From assembly GCA_022653735.1 (NCBI GenBank), contig JALCSU010000001.1, forward strand, positions 1-64,000: 64,000 nucleotides of DNA, read 5' to 3'. Position numbers and translations under genes: made by a program. A model generated the notes under the pieces. That model searched no databases and was not told the DNA's origin. It was given only the letters and a program-made list of their open reading frames with translations. Of the stretch, positions 61,090 through 64,000 are shown piece after piece. The DNA comes from Bacteroidales bacterium. Its GTDB lineage: Bacteria > Bacteroidota > Bacteroidia > Bacteroidales > UBA932. Each line of letters starts with the position of its first letter. Position 1 is the stretch's first letter.

Positions 61090-64000
61090 TTAAAATGTTA
61101 GATTAACTCCGAAAATGACTTTGCGGCTCAGAGGATACGTGCTATAGTCAACACCGAGCCTTGTCGTGCCATTGCCATTAGTGTCAGACTCTGGAGTGTA
61201 GCCGATATAGTTAGTGAAAATGTAAACATTGTCCATTGAAGCGTAGACCCTCGCATTTTTGATGTTTACTTTCTCGAGAATGCTCTTTGGCAGATTGTAG
61301 CTGAGAGTGATGTTCTTGATTCGCAGGTAGGTGGTGCTGTATATTCTCTTATCATCGGTGAGGCCGCCGCCTGATTGCCCGAAGGCGTTAGGAGTCTTCC
61401 CGTCCCAGTTCATGTTGATGCTATGCTTCTGGATGTAATCCGTAGGAATAGGATTCTCTCCCGCCCCGTACTTCTCCTCGAAATCGATTTTGTAGCTGGT
61501 AAGCCACTTACGGAAGGTATTGCGAGTGCCGTTACCCATGTCATTATGACGTCCTCCGATATATAGGATGTGGCCCCCGATCTGCCCCTGAACCAGGCAG
61601 CTTAGGTCGAAATCCTTATAGCTGAATTTGTTCGTGATGCCATATGTGAGATTCGGAAAGTTGTTTCCACAGACGACCATGTCATCGGAAGTGATTTTTC
61701 CGTCATTATTCTGATCCACATAACGGACGTTGCCTTCTTCCTGTCCAGAAAGAATTGGAACGAGGGCTTTCCCGTTCGCATCGAAACAGTCTTTGGTGAG
61801 TAGCCCATCTGTCTTGTATGCGAGATATTGACTAAGAGGCTTCCCAACTTCTGTCCGATAGGTCTGTCCCCAGCTCCTGACATCTAGTACCTGCTGGCCG
61901 CCCATGTCCGTTACCTTGTTCTTATTGTGGGACAGGTTGATGCTAGTCATCCATGTGAAGTCGTTCTTGTTTACGTTGATCGAGGTAAGGTCCAGTTCGA
62001 AACCTTTGTTCTGCACGGATCCTATATTGGTCTGGTATGAGCTGAATCCCGTAGTGTACGGGATAGGCATCGAGAACAGAAGATTATCCGTATCGTTGAT
62101 ATAGTAGTCGATATTCATCTGCAGCCGGTTGTCAAATACGGAGAAATCAACGCCAAAGTCGAGGGAATTGGTCGCCTCCCATTGGAGATTCTTGTTCGCC
62201 ATGTTTGAAGGAGCAGCTCCACTGACTATGTTGCCGTTCCATACAGTCGAGTACGTACCAAGGGCGGCAATCGAAGGATAATCACTTCCCATGTTGTCGT
62301 TTCCGGCCTTACCCCATGAAGCACGAAGCTTCAAAAGGGATACCCATTTTGCGTTCTTGAGGAAATTTTCTTTGTTCATCTTCCATCCGCCGGAAACTGA
62401 TGGGAAGATTCCCCATCTGTTGTTCTGACCGAATCTGGATGAGCCATCTCGGCGGATGCTGGCGGTAAGCAAGTATTTTTCGTCGAAGTTGTAGCTGGCT
62501 CTGCCGAAGAATGATGCATTGGCGTAGGCGGTTTTTGAAGTGGATGCTTCAGTAGGGGTGGAGGCAAGGTTCAGGGTGGTGAGATTCTCGTAAGTCCATC
62601 CGGTAGCGGCTGCACTTATATCGTAATATCTCTCCTTCTCGGCGCTCTGACCGGCCAGCAGGCTGATTGAATGCTTGCCAAATGTCTTCTCATATGTAAG
62701 GGTATTTTGGATCATCCAGTCGTTGATTGTGTAGGAATTGCTGTGTCCTTCGGATTTGAAGCCATTCCTGTTGATATTGCCAGGAAGGAAGTACTCATGG
62801 GTCATTCCATCGTAAGTGTCGCTGAACATCGTCTTGAACTTGAGCCCGTTAAGAATCTGGTACTCACCCCAGAGAGATGCATTGATGCGAGTGTAACGAT
62901 ATCTGTCAGTCATCTCCTTGAGCCTGAGATAAGGGCTCGGAAACACCTCTCCGACTTCGGCGGAAGATGGCATCCCGTTGTCGCGAGTGGACTCCTCCTT
63001 ACCGACAAGCGGAGACATGATGATTGCATGATGTAGGGCGGATTCCTTCCCACCACCACCTCCTTGGTCTTGTTTTGAACGCGATACGCCTAGGTTGAGT
63101 CCTACTTTGAGCCTCTTGTTTATGTTGAGAGTGCCATTGGCCCTGGCATTAATCTTTGCGTAGTCTGTCCCAACGACTATGCCTTGCTGGTCAAGATAAC
63201 CTGCTGACAGGAATATAGAACCGATATCATTCTTGGTCGAGGCTGTGACCTGATAATTCTGGATAGGAGCTATTCTTAAGACAGTCGACTGCCAGTCAGT
63301 GAAATCCGTCTTAGTGAGCCACCACTCAGGTATTCTGTTGGCTGATGTCCTTGCGGACATCGGATCCTTCATAGATCCGCCTTGGCGAAGATGGTTGACG
63401 TTCCGGATGTACATTTGCTGTGCTACATACTCTTCTCCGTCAAAGATATCCAATTTTCGTTCTGCATTTTGGAATCCGTAATAAGAGTCGAAAGATACAG
63501 AAGGTTTTCCTTGTCCCTGTTTTGTCTCTATCAGAATGACGCCGCTTGCTCCGCGTGATCCATATATGGCAGATGATGAGGCATCTTTGAGAACTTGGAC
63601 GGAAGCAATGTCAGAAGGGTTGATGTCACTCATATTGTTGCGTGGAACTCCGTCAATGACATAAAGAGGAGTGCTTGTGCCATTGATGGTGTTGATTCCG
63701 CGAATATGGATAGTGAGGTCGCTGCCAGGAAGACCGCCTCCACTGGCAGACGCACTCACTCCGGCAAGCTGACCTTGGAAGGCCTCTCCCACAGTGGCAA
63801 TAGGTCGGTCTGACATCACATCCTCGGAGATCTTGGAAACTGAACCAGTGAGATTCGCTTTCTTGACGCTGCCATATCCAACGACTATGACATCATCAAG
63901 GATCTGACTGTCCTGTCGGAGAACTATGCTGATGTTGCCAGCCGCATTGAGGGTGACGCTCTCCGTAATGAATCCTAGGAATGACACTTCTAGAGTGCTT
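61090..64000 (-). CDS. SusC-family TonB-dependent transporter of the third PUL (partial, N-terminus outside window)
   Basis: The frame stays open to the right edge. At least 969 residues are visible. The visible part begins inside the CarboxypepD_reg-like domain (VSFLGFITESVTLNAAG) and continues with VIVVGYGSVKKANLTGSVSKI, the plug (VDGVPRNNMSDINPSDIASV, VLKDASSSAIYGSRGASGV) and a barrel ending in LSRKVIFGVNLTF. Signal peptide and any STN domain lie beyond 64000, so sigma-linked signalling cannot be judged. It leads a susCD-GH78-GH92 unit on the minus strand. Confidence 0.93.
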   Translation of the reverse strand, partial: STLEVSFLGFITESVTLNAAGNISIVLRQDSQILDDVIVVGYGSVKKANLTGSVSKISEDVMSDRPIATVGEAFQGQLAGVSASASGGGLPGSDLTIHIRGINTINGTSTPLYVIDGVPRNNMSDINPSDIASVQVLKDASSSAIYGSRGASGVILIETKQGQGKPSVSFDSYYGFQNAERKLDIFDGEEYVAQQMYIRNVNHLRQGGSMKDPMSARTSANRIPEWWLTKTDFTDWQSTVLRIAPIQNYQVTASTKNDIGSIFLSAGYLDQQGIVVGTDYAKINARANGTLNINKRLKVGLNLGVSRSKQDQGGGGGKESALHHAIIMSPLVGKEESTRDNGMPSSAEVGEVFPSPYLRLKEMTDRYRYTRINASLWGEYQILNGLKFKTMFSDTYDGMTHEYFLPGNINRNGFKSEGHSNSYTINDWMIQNTLTYEKTFGKHSISLLAGQSAEKERYYDISAAATGWTYENLTTLNLASTPTEASTSKTAYANASFFGRASYNFDEKYLLTASIRRDGSSRFGQNNRWGIFPSVSGGWKMNKENFLKNAKWVSLLKLRASWGKAGNDNMGSDYPSIAALGTYSTVWNGNIVSGAAPSNMANKNLQWEATNSLDFGVDFSVFDNRLQMNIDYYINDTDNLLFSMPIPYTTGFSSYQTNIGSVQNKGFELDLTSINVNKNDFTWMTSINLSHNKNKVTDMGGQQVLDVRSWGQTYRTEVGKPLSQYLAYKTDGLLTKDCFDANGKALVPILSGQEEGNVRYVDQNNDGKITSDDMVVCGNNFPNLTYGITNKFSYKDFDLSCLVQGQIGGHILYIGGRHNDMGNGTRNTFRKWLTSYKIDFEEKYGAGENPIPTDYIQKHSINMNWDGKTPNAFGQSGGGLTDDKRIYSTTYLRIKNITLSYNLPKSILEKVNIKNARVYASMDNVYIFTNYIGYTPESDTNGNGTTRLGVDYSTYPLSRKVIFGVNLTF

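Noticed and set aside
1..64000. CRISPR arrays, tRNA genes, insertion sequences and integrase genes
   Set aside because: No regularly spaced repeats, cloverleaf-like sequences, transposase motifs or recombinase motifs were seen.

Overview
The window comes from a member of the Bacteroidota, most likely a gut-type Bacteroidales. It carries four SusC-type TonB receptors and four SusD-type lipoproteins. It also has an ECF sigma/FecR pair, Bacteroidota-style promoters (TTG or TTTG, about 19 nt, then TAnnTTTG) and lipoproteins with short Bacteroidota-type lipoboxes. I cannot name the genus from sequence alone. I see no tRNA, rRNA, CRISPR array or intact mobile element.

Left part (1-9.2 kb), mostly housekeeping. 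An ECF sigma factor is followed by an unusual membrane-anchored Ala-rich protein with a C-terminal beta-barrel domain. Next come a phosphopantetheinyl transferase, malate dehydrogenase, and a tannase-like alpha/beta hydrolase broken by one frameshift. The conserved rpsO-pnp pair closes this part.

Central part (9.2-43.1 kb), all on the minus strand: one very large polysaccharide utilisation locus (PUL) for a uronic-acid polymer. Reading in the direction of transcription, it encodes a GH88 unsaturated glucuronyl hydrolase, a LacI regulator, KduD, a DUF4861-type lipoprotein, an orphan PTS EIIC permease, KduI with a signal peptide, a KDG kinase and a BNR_4 propeller protein. Two tandem SusC/SusD pairs, a DUF5627-like lipoprotein and two heparinase II/III proteins (one carrying a large fimbrillin-like front half) follow. 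The last genes are an alginate-lyase-like/PL8 fusion, a third heparinase II/III protein, KDPG aldolase and a BNR_4-GH105 fusion. Together these support surface capture, lyase cleavage, removal of unsaturated uronic acids, and conversion through KduI, KduD, KdgK and KdgA to pyruvate and glyceraldehyde-3-phosphate. No sulfatase is present, so a non-sulfated or already desulfated uronan fits best. The most novel point is that the isomerase KduI appears to be exported and lies next to a PTS permease with no PTS partners. This suggests isomerisation before uptake. A promoter with an adjacent LacI-type palindrome, plus two more palindromes, lies at the head of the locus.

Right-centre part (43.4-54.4 kb), plus strand: a second PUL controlled by ECF sigma/FecR. 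It has a SusC with an STN signalling domain, SusD, an endonuclease/exonuclease/phosphatase-fold lipoprotein, a GLUG-repeat lipoprotein and a calcineurin-type phosphoesterase. It encodes no glycosidase, so it may capture a phosphodiester-containing ligand.

Right end (54.5-64 kb), minus strand: a third PUL with SusC (cut by the window end), SusD, a GH78 alpha-L-rhamnosidase and a GH92 alpha-mannosidase.
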